Source: a virus
Virus record (IMG/VR): IMGVR_UViG_3300032020_000385
Coordinates: 1 to 43,186 of that record
Reading direction: 5' to 3' (one strand)
Length of the DNA stretch: 43,186 nucleotides
In this document: piece after piece, positions 6,826 to 14,899 of the stretch
Layout of the letters: each line of letters starts with the position of its first letter
How positions within the stretch are numbered: position 1 is the first letter of the stretch
Program-made: the position numbers and the translations under genes
Notes under the pieces: generated by a model
Seen by the model: only the letters and a program-made list of their open reading frames with translations
Database searches by the model: none
What the model was told of the DNA's origin: nothing

Positions 6826-7438
6826 AAAACTGAAGGGACGACTCAAAGGACAATGTACCTGGTGTGGAGCGCAAGTACCCAAAGGCAGGCGCTATTGGTG
6901 CCGGCATCAATGTTTTGTACAATTCCGGTTTCGCTATGATTGGCAATTTACCAGTAGATGGGTCATCAATCGCGATAAAGCAATTTGTCAATGCTGTGGC
7001 TTTGATGATATGTGGCGAGAAAGAATTTTTCGGCGGCTCGAGGATCGATCTTTACGCCGGTATCTGGGACAACTTTATATTCAGATGGGATTTCCGCAAG
7101 ATCGTCATCGCCGTTGGGTCGAGGCCCACCATATATGTGCCAGATCGAAAGGCGGAAGTAACCTACCACATAATCTGATGACATTATGCGTACCGTGTCA
7201 TTGTAGGACGCGAAAGGAATTGCGCGGAATGGTGCTAAATAAAAAACAGATTGAGCGACTGCTTAAATCGCTCGAATGGATGACGACAACGCTTAAATGG
7301 CAATATATTCAGGAGAAGAATCTCTTCGGCCAAGAAGGTGAGCCTGAATATAGTCCCGAGCTGAAAGATGCGATTCAATTGAAAAATGAAATTGAGGCGG
7401 GTTTGAAGGAAGAAAGTCAAAAATGTCCACAAGTATAA
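6806..7438 (+). CDS. HNH endonuclease with N-terminal zinc finger
   Basis: The protein has an N-terminal Cys cluster (CTWCGAQVPKGRRYWC) and then an HNH domain: CQCCGF, VEAHHICARSKGGSN, LPHNLMTLCVPCH. Two CxxC pairs, paired histidines and the Asn-containing loop are all present, so a metal-dependent nicking or cleaving activity is likely. The C-terminus is a long charged helical tail. The gene overlaps the DUF1064 gene by 20 bases. It may be a homing-type enzyme or a component of phage DNA processing, as it lies within the modification cluster. Confidence 0.85.
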   Translation: MNAIEYRKLKGRLKGQCTWCGAQVPKGRRYWCRHQCFVQFRFRYDWQFTSRWVINRDKAICQCCGFDDMWRERIFRRLEDRSLRRYLGQLYIQMGFPQDRHRRWVEAHHICARSKGGSNLPHNLMTLCVPCHCRTRKELRGMVLNKKQIERLLKSLEWMTTTLKWQYIQEKNLFGQEGEPEYSPELKDAIQLKNEIEAGLKEESQKCPQV

Positions 7439-7710
7439 AGTGCAAAAAACATGCCAAGTATAGTGTTTTAGAAGCGCCCGTTCAAAAGGACCTTTACCGA
7501 TATGGCAAATGCTGCGATGTTTTTCGCGCCTTTGTCCGCGCCATGGAATCCGATGTAGTCTACGATCCCTTCGCAGGCAGCGGCACCGGGATGATTGCTT
7601 GTCAAATTGAAAACAAAACCTGGATAGGAATGGAGATAGAAGCAGCAGTCTGCGACATTGCTGTCTTACGCTGGCAAAATTTCACCGGTCAGAAAGCAAA
7701 GCTTGCATGA
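7423..7710 (+). CDS. Partial DNA methyltransferase (SAM-binding half only)
   Basis: The 95-residue product contains YDPFAGSGTGMIACQ, then TWIGMEIE and a short helix, which is motif I and the following strand of a beta-class DNA methyltransferase. No SPPY or DPPY catalytic motif precedes it, and the N-terminal residues CKKHAKYSVLEAPVQKDLYR look like the segment just before motif I. It is therefore a truncated enzyme, either a remnant or a subunit that must associate with another polypeptide. The start lies inside the HNH gene, suggesting continued translation and not random decay. Confidence 0.65.
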   Translation: MSTSIKCKKHAKYSVLEAPVQKDLYRYGKCCDVFRAFVRAMESDVVYDPFAGSGTGMIACQIENKTWIGMEIEAAVCDIAVLRWQNFTGQKAKLA

Positions 7711-7969
7711 TTTCAATGGATAGATTAACTGGATATTATCTATCCTATTTATATCTATGGGTCCTTCCCAGGCTTTGCCAGGTCGCGGGGCAAAGCCTTG
7801 CCGAATCGGGCTACTTGTAAAAATTTTTCTGTTTGTGAAAAAAGAAATGATTTTAGGGGCGAAAAACGGCGTTTTCAGCCTGAAAATAGCGTTGTGACAT
7901 CTGAAAGTCTCTATTAGCGTAAAAGTGGACATAATGAGTAACAAAACGTCAAATTGGAAAGGAAATGAG
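7711..7969. other. Intergenic region with two inverted repeats
   Basis: No convincing gene is seen. GGATAGAT (7718-7725) pairs with ATCTATCC (7738-7745). AGGCTTTGCC (7770-7779) pairs with GGCAAAGCCT (7789-7798) around a nine-base loop; it lacks a T tract, so it is not a typical terminator. The 7810-7870 stretch is AT-rich and could hold a promoter for the following operon, though no clear -35/-10 pair was found. Confidence 0.5.
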
Positions 7970-8572
7970 ATGGCAAAAGGAGAATCCATCGTGAAGATGA
8001 GTCCTGCAAATAAGATTGAGGAGATATTAGATGCGCTGGGTAAGGGTGCTGAATGGATTCAAAAAGCTGGAGAGCTGTACGTGGAGCTGATTGCCGTTGA
8101 GCCGCAGGCGAGAGAAGACTTGAAGCGAGCGGCAGCGGCGCGCGATTTACGGTTTAGCAGTCAGACGCTCAACTGGCTGGAAGGCATCGGGCGCCATCAG
8201 ATGCATCGTCAGCTATTTTTGACCAGAGGGACCGGTCAGGGCCGTCTTATCAGCAGGCTGCCTTTTTCGGACCAGAAGGCAATCTTCGAGGATGGTAAAA
8301 AGTATCCTCTACTTTTACCGAACGGAGATGATATTCTGGTCGATCTCCGCGAGATATCGCACGGACAGGCTGCGCAGATATTTGGAGATGGGTATATCCG
8401 GGACCTGCCGGAGCAAAAAAGCTGGTTGCTCGATAATAAACCACAACAAGAGGACGCCGAGGAAATCAAAGAGCCATACGTATTACTTCAGGGCTTTGTG
8501 GATTTCCTGCCTCACGATAAAAAGTTGAGGCTGAGTAAAGCCAGGCTGCGCGAAATCCTGATGCAAATATGA
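7970..8572 (+). CDS. Hypothetical protein, about 200 aa
   Basis: ATG 7970 is preferred over the in-frame GTG 7925 because AAAGGAAA lies at 7958-7965. The protein is soluble and largely helical in its first half (ANKIEEILDALGKGAEWIQ, EDLKRAAAARDLRF), then has a more beta-rich segment (YPLLLPNGDDILVDLREIS) and a charged C-terminus. The N-terminal helices could form a DNA-binding unit, but no helix-turn-helix is clear. It ends in an ATGA overlap with the repeat protein, indicating co-translation. No family is recognised. Confidence 0.6.
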   Translation: MAKGESIVKMSPANKIEEILDALGKGAEWIQKAGELYVELIAVEPQAREDLKRAAAARDLRFSSQTLNWLEGIGRHQMHRQLFLTRGTGQGRLISRLPFSDQKAIFEDGKKYPLLLPNGDDILVDLREISHGQAAQIFGDGYIRDLPEQKSWLLDNKPQQEDAEEIKEPYVLLQGFVDFLPHDKKLRLSKARLREILMQI

Positions 8573-9411
8573 AAATCATCCTAAGACGATGCACGAAATG
8601 CGGCGACGAAAAGCCGTTAGGCGCATTCAAACGGTGTAAATACGAACCTCATGGTCGCCTCACACTCTGCAAAGATTGCCGGAATGCCCGACTGCGCGAG
8701 CGGTATCATAAGGACCCAGCCTATCGAGCGAAAGTGAAGGCCCGAGCGCGAGAACGGTCGAAGGATCCGGCATATCGGGCGAAGAAGAACTCCCGACAGC
8801 GCGAACGGTATCATAAGGAGCCGGCCTATCGGGCGAAAGTGAAGGCCCGAGCGCGAGAACGCTCGAAGGACCCAGCCTATCGGGCGAAGAAGAACTCCCG
8901 CCAGCGCGAACGATATCATAAGGACCCGGCCTATCGGGCGAAAGTGAATGCCCGAAAGTGCGAACGCTCGAAGGATCCGGCCTATCGAGCGAAAGTGAAT
9001 GCCCGAGCGAGCGACCGGTATCATAAGGACCCGGACTATCGAGCGAAACACCGGGCGAAAAGGAATGCCCGAAGGCGCGAACGCTTGAAGGACCCGGACT
9101 ATCGAGCGAAAGTAAAGGCCCGAGCGCGCGAACGCTCGAAGGACCCGGCCTATCGGGCGAAAGAGAATGCCCGAGCGCGCGAACGCTCGAAGGACCCAGC
9201 CTATCGGGCGAAAGAGAATGCCCGAATGCGCGGGGAATATAAAAAGCGGTGTAACGACTCGGCCTATCGAGCGAAAAGGAATGCCCATAACCGCAACTCA
9301 TATCGCGAATTAATGACGTTCAAAATCCTTTTTTTAGAAATTCCGCTTCTGAAACAGTTGCTTCCTGAAGCAGTTAAAAAACTGAAACATGGGGAGACAT
9401 CGAATATGTGA
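8569..9411 (+). CDS. Zinc-ribbon protein with tandem basic YRAK repeats
   Basis: The N-terminus has C8-x2-C11 and C34-x2-C37 (CTKCGDEKP and LCKDCRN), a zinc ribbon like that at the start of many phage HNH proteins. From residue 43 to about 230 the protein is a tandem array of some eleven 17-18-residue units around DPAYRAK, alternating RERYHKDPAYRAKVKARA-type and RERSKDPAYRAKKNSRQ-type units, so a 35-residue higher-order repeat is visible. The repeats are rich in Arg and Lys and would form long basic helices. No HNH catalytic motif follows; the C-terminus is a short hydrophobic helix (FKILFLEIPLLKQLL). Nucleic-acid binding is inferred. Confidence 0.8.
   Translation: MKIILRRCTKCGDEKPLGAFKRCKYEPHGRLTLCKDCRNARLRERYHKDPAYRAKVKARARERSKDPAYRAKKNSRQRERYHKEPAYRAKVKARARERSKDPAYRAKKNSRQRERYHKDPAYRAKVNARKCERSKDPAYRAKVNARASDRYHKDPDYRAKHRAKRNARRRERLKDPDYRAKVKARARERSKDPAYRAKENARARERSKDPAYRAKENARMRGEYKKRCNDSAYRAKRNAHNRNSYRELMTFKILFLEIPLLKQLLPEAVKKLKHGETSNM
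8695..9234 (+). repeat. In-gene tandem repeat (~51-54 bp units, 105-bp pairs)
   Basis: DNA encoding the DPAYRAK units is itself strongly repetitive: GCCTATCGGGCGAA and GAACGCTCGAAGGA recur at 51-54-bp intervals. The unit length is a multiple of three, so copy-number change preserves the frame. The opposite strand is also open throughout, which is a consequence of the repeat. Confidence 0.85.
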
Positions 9412-9482
9412 GGCGAATTTAGTTAGCGGGTTTGAACCGCAATATATAGGATGGGCATTGATGATCGCGCAGGCAAGAATAA

Positions 9483-10480
9483 ATGAAGAAGGTTAAAAAC
9501 CGGTCAAAAAAAAACGTCATTCGCAAAGGCTGGCAAGGATCGGTGCCCAGCAGATGCAATCACTGGCATTCAGTTATGGCACGCTGATCGAGGCGCAAAA
9601 TTCGCTGCCGCCGAATACCCAAGTCGGCCTCGCCGAACTGATTCAGCATTGTGATAAGCTGGCCGAGGCCTGGCGCCGAGGCCAGTTTCTACGGAACGTC
9701 CGCAACCTTGCTTCGGTTCCAGTCAGTCTGGACGAGGCTGCCAAAAGACTGAATCTCAATGGGCCGGATTATTTGCGGAGAATATTGGAGACCGATGCCG
9801 AGGCCGGCGACTTGTGGCGTCAGACTCGCCAGGAGGCGTTCATCAAGATCAAGCTCGCCCTGGTAAAGACCGCGATGGAAGGGAACCAAACTGCCATTAG
9901 GGCCGTCGAAAACCTTCTGCGGGCTGAGATGGAGTACAAAATCTCCAGCAATCCCCAGAGATTGAGAATTACTGACATTGCCAATCTCATCGGCCAGCTG
10001 CCGGGCACGGTGCATAACTGGATCAGCAGATACCAGATGCCGTTGGGACCGGATAAGGCCATCGAGCTGAAGGACTTCGTAAGATGGTTTGAAACATTCA
10101 CGGCGGAAAAAGCGGCAGCCAAAAACGGTGGGAAAAAAGACCAGTCCAGCCGGCTTCACCAGGTCAAGGCGGAACAGATCGAAATGGAAATAAAGCGGCG
10201 CCGGCACGAGCTGCTCGACCGCGATGAAGTAATGGCCGGCATATTGGCCCGACATCAAGTGCTGATCAATTCGATGAGGCAGAAGGCCCCCCAGATAGCA
10301 CAGCTTTGTCAGGGTCAGAAGCCGGAAAGGGTTATTAAAATTATTAGCGATGCCCTGGCGGACATCTGCCGGGAGCTTTGCCAGATACCCGCACAGCTCC
10401 GCTTGCCTGAAAGCGTTGCCAGAGCCTATCAGAACGTGCTCGAGATGCTCAATGAGCCTTTTGGCCAAAAAGAGAAATAG
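9483..10480 (+). CDS. Terminase small subunit, apparent -1 frameshift near start
   Basis: The uninterrupted frame starts at ATG 9554 but has no ribosome site there, and the same frame is open back to 9497 with sensible residues (KKRHSQRLARIGAQQ). ATG 9483 lies one frame away, in an ATGA overlap with a short upstream frame. It reads MKKVKNRSKK into the nine-A run at 9506-9514 (aaA AAA AAC), where a -1 slip joins the two. The main part has an N-terminal helical region, a possible MerR/Nu1-like helix-turn-helix (LRITDIANLIGQLPGTVHNW) and a C-terminal QVKAEQIEMEIKRRRHELLD segment typical of Nu1-like small terminases. The next gene is the large terminase. A homopolymer sequencing error is the alternative to a real frameshift. 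Confidence 0.7.
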
Positions 10481-12380
10481 CAATCTTCCAATCCAGGCGG
10501 AAGAGCTGGAGAGCCTTACGCCGAAGGACCGGCCGGCAATGTCGGATTGGGCGGAGGCGAACTACGTCCTATCCGCGGAGACAAGCGACATCGCCGGTCC
10601 ATGGAGTAATGATTATACACCCTTTCTAAGGCCGATCATGGATTGGTTCTCCGACGTGACAACATGGCAGATCACCACCATGAAATGCGCCCAGGCAGGG
10701 GGTAGTGAGGTCGCCAATATCGCAGTCGGCTATACCTGCGATATTGACCCGGCGCCTACCTTGATCGTCATGCCGCGAGAGACGGATGCCAAAAGAAGAT
10801 TGGCCACTCGAATTAGACCAATGTTCAAAGCAAATCCCCGTCTTTTGCGCCATTTACCGGGGGGAAGACTCGACAATCTGAACGTGGGCCAAGAGACTGT
10901 CCTTGAAAATATGATTTTATACATCGCCTGGGCGACATCACCGGCGGCCCTTGCCGACAACCCGGTCGCCAAGGTGATTCTCGATGAGGTAGGTAAATAC
11001 CCTGCATCGGTTGGAAAAGAGGCGGACCCGATTTCGCTCGTTAAGAAAAGACAGCGGACCTTTCGCACTCGGCGCAAGCTGCTCATAGTCTCATCGCCCG
11101 TCCATACGGGCGATCTTCTTGACGCCGAATTTCAGAAAGGCGACCGTTGCGAATGGCACGTTCGCTGTCCATTCTGCGGTCGTTTCCACGTCATGAAATG
11201 GCAGAACGTGAGGCTCGACAAGGATGCCCAGGGTGAGCTGCTCGACCCGGAGGCCTACCGCGCCGGCGGTCATTGCAATTACGTATGTCCCTTGTGTCAC
11301 CGGGCGTGGAGCGAATATGAGCGATGGGAAGCGGTAAGCGCGGGCAAGTTTGTGCCGGATGGCTTCGAGCTGGACGATTCCGGCGCGTTTATCAGTCAGC
11401 CGCCGTTCACCGCACATCACAGCTGCCGCATCACCGCCTTGATGCTGCATCCCGTCTTTCAGACGATGGACGAGCTCGCCGGCGACTGGGCGGCTGCACA
11501 AATCGCAAAGAAGGCCGCAAACGTTCTACCGCTGCAAGATTTTATAAACTCACAGCTCGGCGAGCCCTGGAAGGAATCCGTCAAGCCCACTCAGATTGCA
11601 AAACTCAAACCTCACATCGGCACATATCACAAAGGGATCGTCCCGCCAGGCGTACAGCTTCTGACCGCCGGCGTGGACATTCATTCCGACCATGTCTGGG
11701 TCAGCGTCGATGGATGGGGCTACCTATCAGAGGCCTGGAGCATATTCGAGGCAAGATTGGAGACAGGAGACACTATGGACCTCGATAATCTGGACTTGTT
11801 GCGCAAGTTCCTTCTGACACCATGGCAGATCGAGGGCAATGCCGACATTGTCTTCTATATCTCGCGAACGGCAATTGATTGCGGCTACCGGCCGGATATA
11901 GTTACCGATTTCTGTCGCAAATGCACCGAACTATCGATAGTGCCGGTCCGAGGCGATGACAGTGTCAGGGCCCGGCCCTACCGCGTCGTTCCCATCGCTG
12001 GCGGGACCCTTAGACGATATGACCTTAATGTTTGCGAATACAAAAACTGGCTCTATCAATTGCTTTTTGAAACTCCAGTCGGTGGGTCAGGATTTTGGCA
12101 TCTTCACGCCGATACAAGCGAGGAAACGCTGACCCATCTGACATCCGAGCACCAGAGTCTCGTGCGCGGCCGACGGGGCCGCTCTGTGATGTCCTGGACA
12201 TTGAAAAATGAACATCTTCCTAACCACCTCTGGGATTGCAAGGTCTACTCGGCCTTTGCAGCGGAGCTGGTCGGCGCGAGGTCTTTGCAGCCTCTGAAAG
12301 AAAAGCAGCCAGCTATTCACAAGCCAAGAGCCAAGCGAGGAACGTTTTTGGATAATTTGCCGGAGATATTCGCGCCATGA
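10452..12380 (+). CDS. Terminase large subunit, GpA family
   Basis: The 642-residue protein fits the lambda GpA type. An N-terminal packaging ATPase carries a Walker-A-like segment, MKCAQAGGSEVANI, which lacks the usual lysine, and Walker B ILDEVGKYP. A zinc-binding insertion follows (CPFCGRFH and CPLCHRAW). The C-terminal nuclease domain begins at TAGVDIHSDHVWVSVDGWG with a catalytic Asp. ATG 10452 is preferred to the frame's first start at 10350 because the latter would overlap the small subunit by 130 bases. It cuts and translocates phage DNA into proheads; GpA-type enzymes usually act at cos ends. Confidence 0.92.
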   Translation: MSLLAKKRNSNLPIQAEELESLTPKDRPAMSDWAEANYVLSAETSDIAGPWSNDYTPFLRPIMDWFSDVTTWQITTMKCAQAGGSEVANIAVGYTCDIDPAPTLIVMPRETDAKRRLATRIRPMFKANPRLLRHLPGGRLDNLNVGQETVLENMILYIAWATSPAALADNPVAKVILDEVGKYPASVGKEADPISLVKKRQRTFRTRRKLLIVSSPVHTGDLLDAEFQKGDRCEWHVRCPFCGRFHVMKWQNVRLDKDAQGELLDPEAYRAGGHCNYVCPLCHRAWSEYERWEAVSAGKFVPDGFELDDSGAFISQPPFTAHHSCRITALMLHPVFQTMDELAGDWAAAQIAKKAANVLPLQDFINSQLGEPWKESVKPTQIAKLKPHIGTYHKGIVPPGVQLLTAGVDIHSDHVWVSVDGWGYLSEAWSIFEARLETGDTMDLDNLDLLRKFLLTPWQIEGNADIVFYISRTAIDCGYRPDIVTDFCRKCTELSIVPVRGDDSVRARPYRVVPIAGGTLRRYDLNVCEYKNWLYQLLFETPVGGSGFWHLHADTSEETLTHLTSEHQSLVRGRRGRSVMSWTLKNEHLPNHLWDCKVYSAFAAELVGARSLQPLKEKQPAIHKPRAKRGTFLDNLPEIFAP

Positions 12381-12595
12381 AAGAGGGATTCCTCAACGAT
12401 CTCCCTGACCTGAACATGCCGGAAAGTCATCGCAAAGCATCGGACAAAAATCGCAAGGACATTGTGCGATACGTCAAGATGAAATGTCCTCGATGTGGGA
12501 GTCCCAAAGTACGGATTTACAGCACGAGGGATTTGCCAGTTAGACATCACCACTGCTTAGACTGCGGGCATAAATTCGACAGCATTGAATGCTAA
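12377..12595 (+). CDS. Small zinc-ribbon protein (Ogr/Com-like layout)
   Basis: The 72-residue product overlaps the terminase by ATGA. CPRCGSPKVRIYSTRDLP followed by HHCLDCGHKF gives two CxxC pairs about 20 residues apart with an Arg-rich middle, the layout of a zinc ribbon like the Ogr/Delta late activators or the Com family. The basic linker suggests nucleic acid binding. It may regulate the late genes that follow, which is inference from position and fold. Confidence 0.65.
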   Translation: MKEGFLNDLPDLNMPESHRKASDKNRKDIVRYVKMKCPRCGSPKVRIYSTRDLPVRHHHCLDCGHKFDSIEC

Positions 12596-12609
12596 AAAAT
12601 TTCTACCTT

Positions 12610-12628
12610 TGTACTACGCGGTAGTACA
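12610..12628. promoter_or_regulatory. Perfect hairpin/palindrome in late intergenic region
   Basis: TGTACTAC and GTAGTACA are separated by GCG. There is no T tract, so a terminator is unlikely. The symmetry and its position just upstream of promoter-like sequences are compatible with an operator. Confidence 0.4.
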
Positions 12629-12635
12629 GTCATCC

Positions 12636-12696
12636 TTGACTATTCAAACGACGGTCCTCTATTTTGACATTTGGAAATTGGAAATGCTGATATAGA
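12636..12696 (+). promoter_or_regulatory. Possible sigma-70 promoter(s) for the fibre module
   Basis: TTGACT (12636-12641) with TATTTT (12660-12665) at an 18-base spacing is one candidate. A perfect -35 TTGACA (12664-12669) with TGATAT (12688-12693) 18 bases on is a second. They lie in the 316-bp gap before the tail spike gene, the first sizeable gap after terminase. Both -10 elements are imperfect. Confidence 0.3.
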
Positions 12697-12706
12697 AGGA
12701 GCAAAG

Positions 12707-12802
12707 GTGGCCACTATAAGCAAAAGCTGGGGCAGCGAAGCAACCATAATGAACGCGGTCGCCGTGACGACCGGCTCCTGGTCGAGGGTGCGACAAATTT
12801 AG
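12707..12802 (+). CDS. Very small ORF, 31 aa, with strong ribosome site
   Basis: AGAAGGAG (12695-12702) precedes a GTG start, giving MATISKSWGSEATIMN and then a short Trp/Arg-containing end. The beginning resembles the first strand of phage structural proteins but is truncated. It may be a surviving 5' fragment of a lost fibre gene. A second ribosome site (AGGAG, 12801-12805) follows and leads into the degenerate frame at 12813. Confidence 0.3.
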   Translation: MATISKSWGSEATIMNAVAVTTGSWSRVRQI

Positions 12803-12812
12803 GAGAATTGAT

Positions 12813-12896
12813 ATGGCCATTACTTGGGATGTTGGATGAAACAACGATGGCTCATCGCGCAATACCTAAAAAGCGTGCTGGGCAGAAAGTCTGACT
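12813..12896 (+). pseudogene. Degenerate duplicate of the spike N-terminus
   Basis: AGGAG lies seven bases before ATG 12813. The frame reads MAITWDVG, stop, NNDGSSRNT, stop, KACWA. This parallels MATYYMDYVNGDDGNNGSSW followed by ALAKK of the intact gene starting 99 bases downstream. The stops make it non-functional under the standard code. It looks like the decayed start of a related spike gene replaced by recombination. Confidence 0.35.
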
Positions 12897-12911
12897 TAGG
12901 GTAGATTGATT

Positions 12912-14897
12912 ATGGCTACCTACTATATGGATTATGTCAATGGCGACGATGGCAATAATGGCTCATCTTGGGCGCTTGCCAAGAAGACCATACAAGGCTT
13001 TACTGCTGCTATTTTGGGGCCCGGTGATATTATCAGGATTGCCAAAAGTCCAGCTCCTGTTTCTTTAGGAACGACTGGGGCGTGGAATGGAACTGGAACA
13101 GTTACTGAAAGAAAAATCGTAACGCTCGGAGCGGCTCAAAATGTAACTATTGAATTGTGCGAAACCGCCTGGACGGCTTCTACTGATGTTACGGCTACTA
13201 CCTCAGCAACAAGGAAAGAAGGTAGTTATGCCGCATCCCTTGCGATTGTTGCTGGCTTTACTACTGGCAAAGTTGCTTATAAAGCCACAGGTACTCTTAA
13301 TTTATCTGCTTATCAAAAACTTTCTTTTTGGATACAGAATAATGCTGCAATCGCTTCGGCAACTGTTTTGAAGGTCGTTCTTTGTTCAGACACCGCTGGG
13401 GATACTATTGTTGATACTTTTTGGATCCCTGCCATTCCCTCAACCGCCAGGTTTCTTCCTTTGACTATAGCCAGAGAAGGTGGGGGGAATTTGGGGGCTT
13501 CTATTGCGTCAATCGCCGTTTATGCTAACAGTGACCCTGGCACAATAACCCTTCTCTTAGATGATTTTATTGCTTGCACTACTGATGGGCTTAATCTCCA
13601 AAGTTTAATATCCAAGAACTCTGCCGAGCAGGGCGGAACGGAGGGTTGGTATGGAATACAAAGCATAAATGGAGTTACGGTTTTACTAGATAATGATACA
13701 AATACTTTAGCCAATGCTGGCAGGGGATATTCAGGAACAACTGAAACTGTAACTACCTATAAAAGAGAAACGATAAAAACAGATTTGGCTGCGGCTGCTA
13801 CAACGGAAGTTCAGACAGTTCAAGCTAGTGGAAGTTTTGCAGTTGGTAACATCGAATTTCAAGGCGGTTGGAATACTTCTACAACTGTTCAAGAAGGAGA
13901 AACATTTTTTGATGGCTTAAATGGAAATGGTTATGGGATTTATTTATTAACTAAAAGTCATATTACTTTCAATTATCTTAATGTTTGCCGTTATAACTAT
14001 GGGGTCTGCTACAGCACCAGCAGCAACAACACTATTACCACCCTTTCAAATGCTAATAATAACACCTATGGGGTCGTCTACAGTAGCGCCAGCAACAACA
14101 ACACTATTACCAGTCTTTCAAATGCTAACAATAACAGTTATGGGGTCTACTACAGCGCCAGCAACAAGAACACTATTACCACCCTTTCAAATGCTAATAA
14201 TAACACCTATGGGGTCTACTACAGCACCAGCAGCAACAACACTATTACCACCCTTTCAAATGCTAATAATAACGCCTATGGGGTCCGCTATGACATCAGC
14301 AGCAATAATACCATTAAATCTTTATCAACTTCGGGAAATGGAACAACGGGGGTTTACAATGATAGAGGAATAAATTATCTTTTTAACGCCTTAATCGCCG
14401 AACCAACAGAAGTTTCAGGATATACAAGTTTTGGCAATTCAAGGATTTTTTCAAACAAGCACGACCAAACTACAGATAATCATTGGATATTTACCGATGG
14501 CGGGACGATTAACTCGCAAACAACGGTCAGGCATACTGCTTCGGGTATAGCGTGGAAACTGGCGATTACTTCCGCTAACAGGGCCAGCAATTATCCGCTT
14601 ACTTTATCAATAACTAAAATTGCAGTTGCGGCAAATGCTCTGGTAACCGTGAAAGTATGGGTCTATAAGGACTCTGCGGCGGGAGTAGCAGCAAAATTAG
14701 TTTGCAGGGGCAAGCAGATTGCGGGAGTTGATAACGATGTCGTGGCGACTGCGGCGAATGTCTTACAAACGTGGGAGGAATTAACGATAACCTTTACGCC
14801 CACGGAAGCGGGAGTAGTTGAGATTGAAGGTTGGGGTTATTATGTATCGGCTCTGAGCAGCGTCTACTTTGACGACATGACAATTTCTCAGGCGTAA
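12912..14897 (+). CDS. Tail spike/adhesin with beta-helix repeats
   Basis: The 661-residue protein starts at ATG 12912 (an upstream TTG is less likely). The beginning (YMDYVNGDDGNNGSS) is typical of pectate-lyase-type right-handed beta helices. Residues about 90-230 look like a carbohydrate-binding jelly roll (GTLNLSAYQKLSFWIQN, LLLDDFIA). Residues about 355-480 hold five near-identical 23-residue NosD-like units with NNTITTLSNANNNTYGV. The C-terminal 130 residues form another beta-sandwich ending in YFDDMTISQA. Such proteins bind or degrade host surface glycans. The gene is visibly more AT-rich than its neighbours, a sign of acquisition. Confidence 0.75.
   Translation: MATYYMDYVNGDDGNNGSSWALAKKTIQGFTAAILGPGDIIRIAKSPAPVSLGTTGAWNGTGTVTERKIVTLGAAQNVTIELCETAWTASTDVTATTSATRKEGSYAASLAIVAGFTTGKVAYKATGTLNLSAYQKLSFWIQNNAAIASATVLKVVLCSDTAGDTIVDTFWIPAIPSTARFLPLTIAREGGGNLGASIASIAVYANSDPGTITLLLDDFIACTTDGLNLQSLISKNSAEQGGTEGWYGIQSINGVTVLLDNDTNTLANAGRGYSGTTETVTTYKRETIKTDLAAAATTEVQTVQASGSFAVGNIEFQGGWNTSTTVQEGETFFDGLNGNGYGIYLLTKSHITFNYLNVCRYNYGVCYSTSSNNTITTLSNANNNTYGVVYSSASNNNTITSLSNANNNSYGVYYSASNKNTITTLSNANNNTYGVYYSTSSNNTITTLSNANNNAYGVRYDISSNNTIKSLSTSGNGTTGVYNDRGINYLFNALIAEPTEVSGYTSFGNSRIFSNKHDQTTDNHWIFTDGGTINSQTTVRHTASGIAWKLAITSANRASNYPLTLSITKIAVAANALVTVKVWVYKDSAAGVAAKLVCRGKQIAGVDNDVVATAANVLQTWEELTITFTPTEAGVVEIEGWGYYVSALSSVYFDDMTISQA
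13980..14340 (+). repeat. Five tandem 69-bp in-frame repeats
   Basis: The 69-bp unit encodes 23 residues and includes AATGCTAATAATAAC and CACTATTACCACCCTTTC. Copies differ at few positions, mostly in the residue after YGV and in the S/T/A segment. Recent expansion by unequal recombination or slippage is likely, and it would lengthen the beta helix by whole turns. Confidence 0.85.
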
Positions 14898-14899
14898 TT

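Noticed and set aside
8617-9301. Two minus-strand frames opposite the YRAK repeat gene
   Set aside because: They are repeat-driven shadows. The plus-strand frame has the zinc-ribbon cysteines and the ATGA overlap with the gene before it.
9426-9440. tRNA T-arm-like GCGG...CCGC stem with a seven-base loop
   Set aside because: There is no acceptor, anticodon or D arm around it and it is far from the integrase gene, so neither a tRNA nor a likely att core.
12813-12896. Stop-codon reassignment (reading through TGA, TAA and TAG in the broken spike copy)
   Set aside because: All three stops occur in 30 codons there, while every other gene uses them as normal stops. Decay is simpler.
13981-14373. 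Second open frame through the spike repeat region
   Set aside because: The 69-bp unit is a multiple of three, so an alternative frame stays open by repetition alone.
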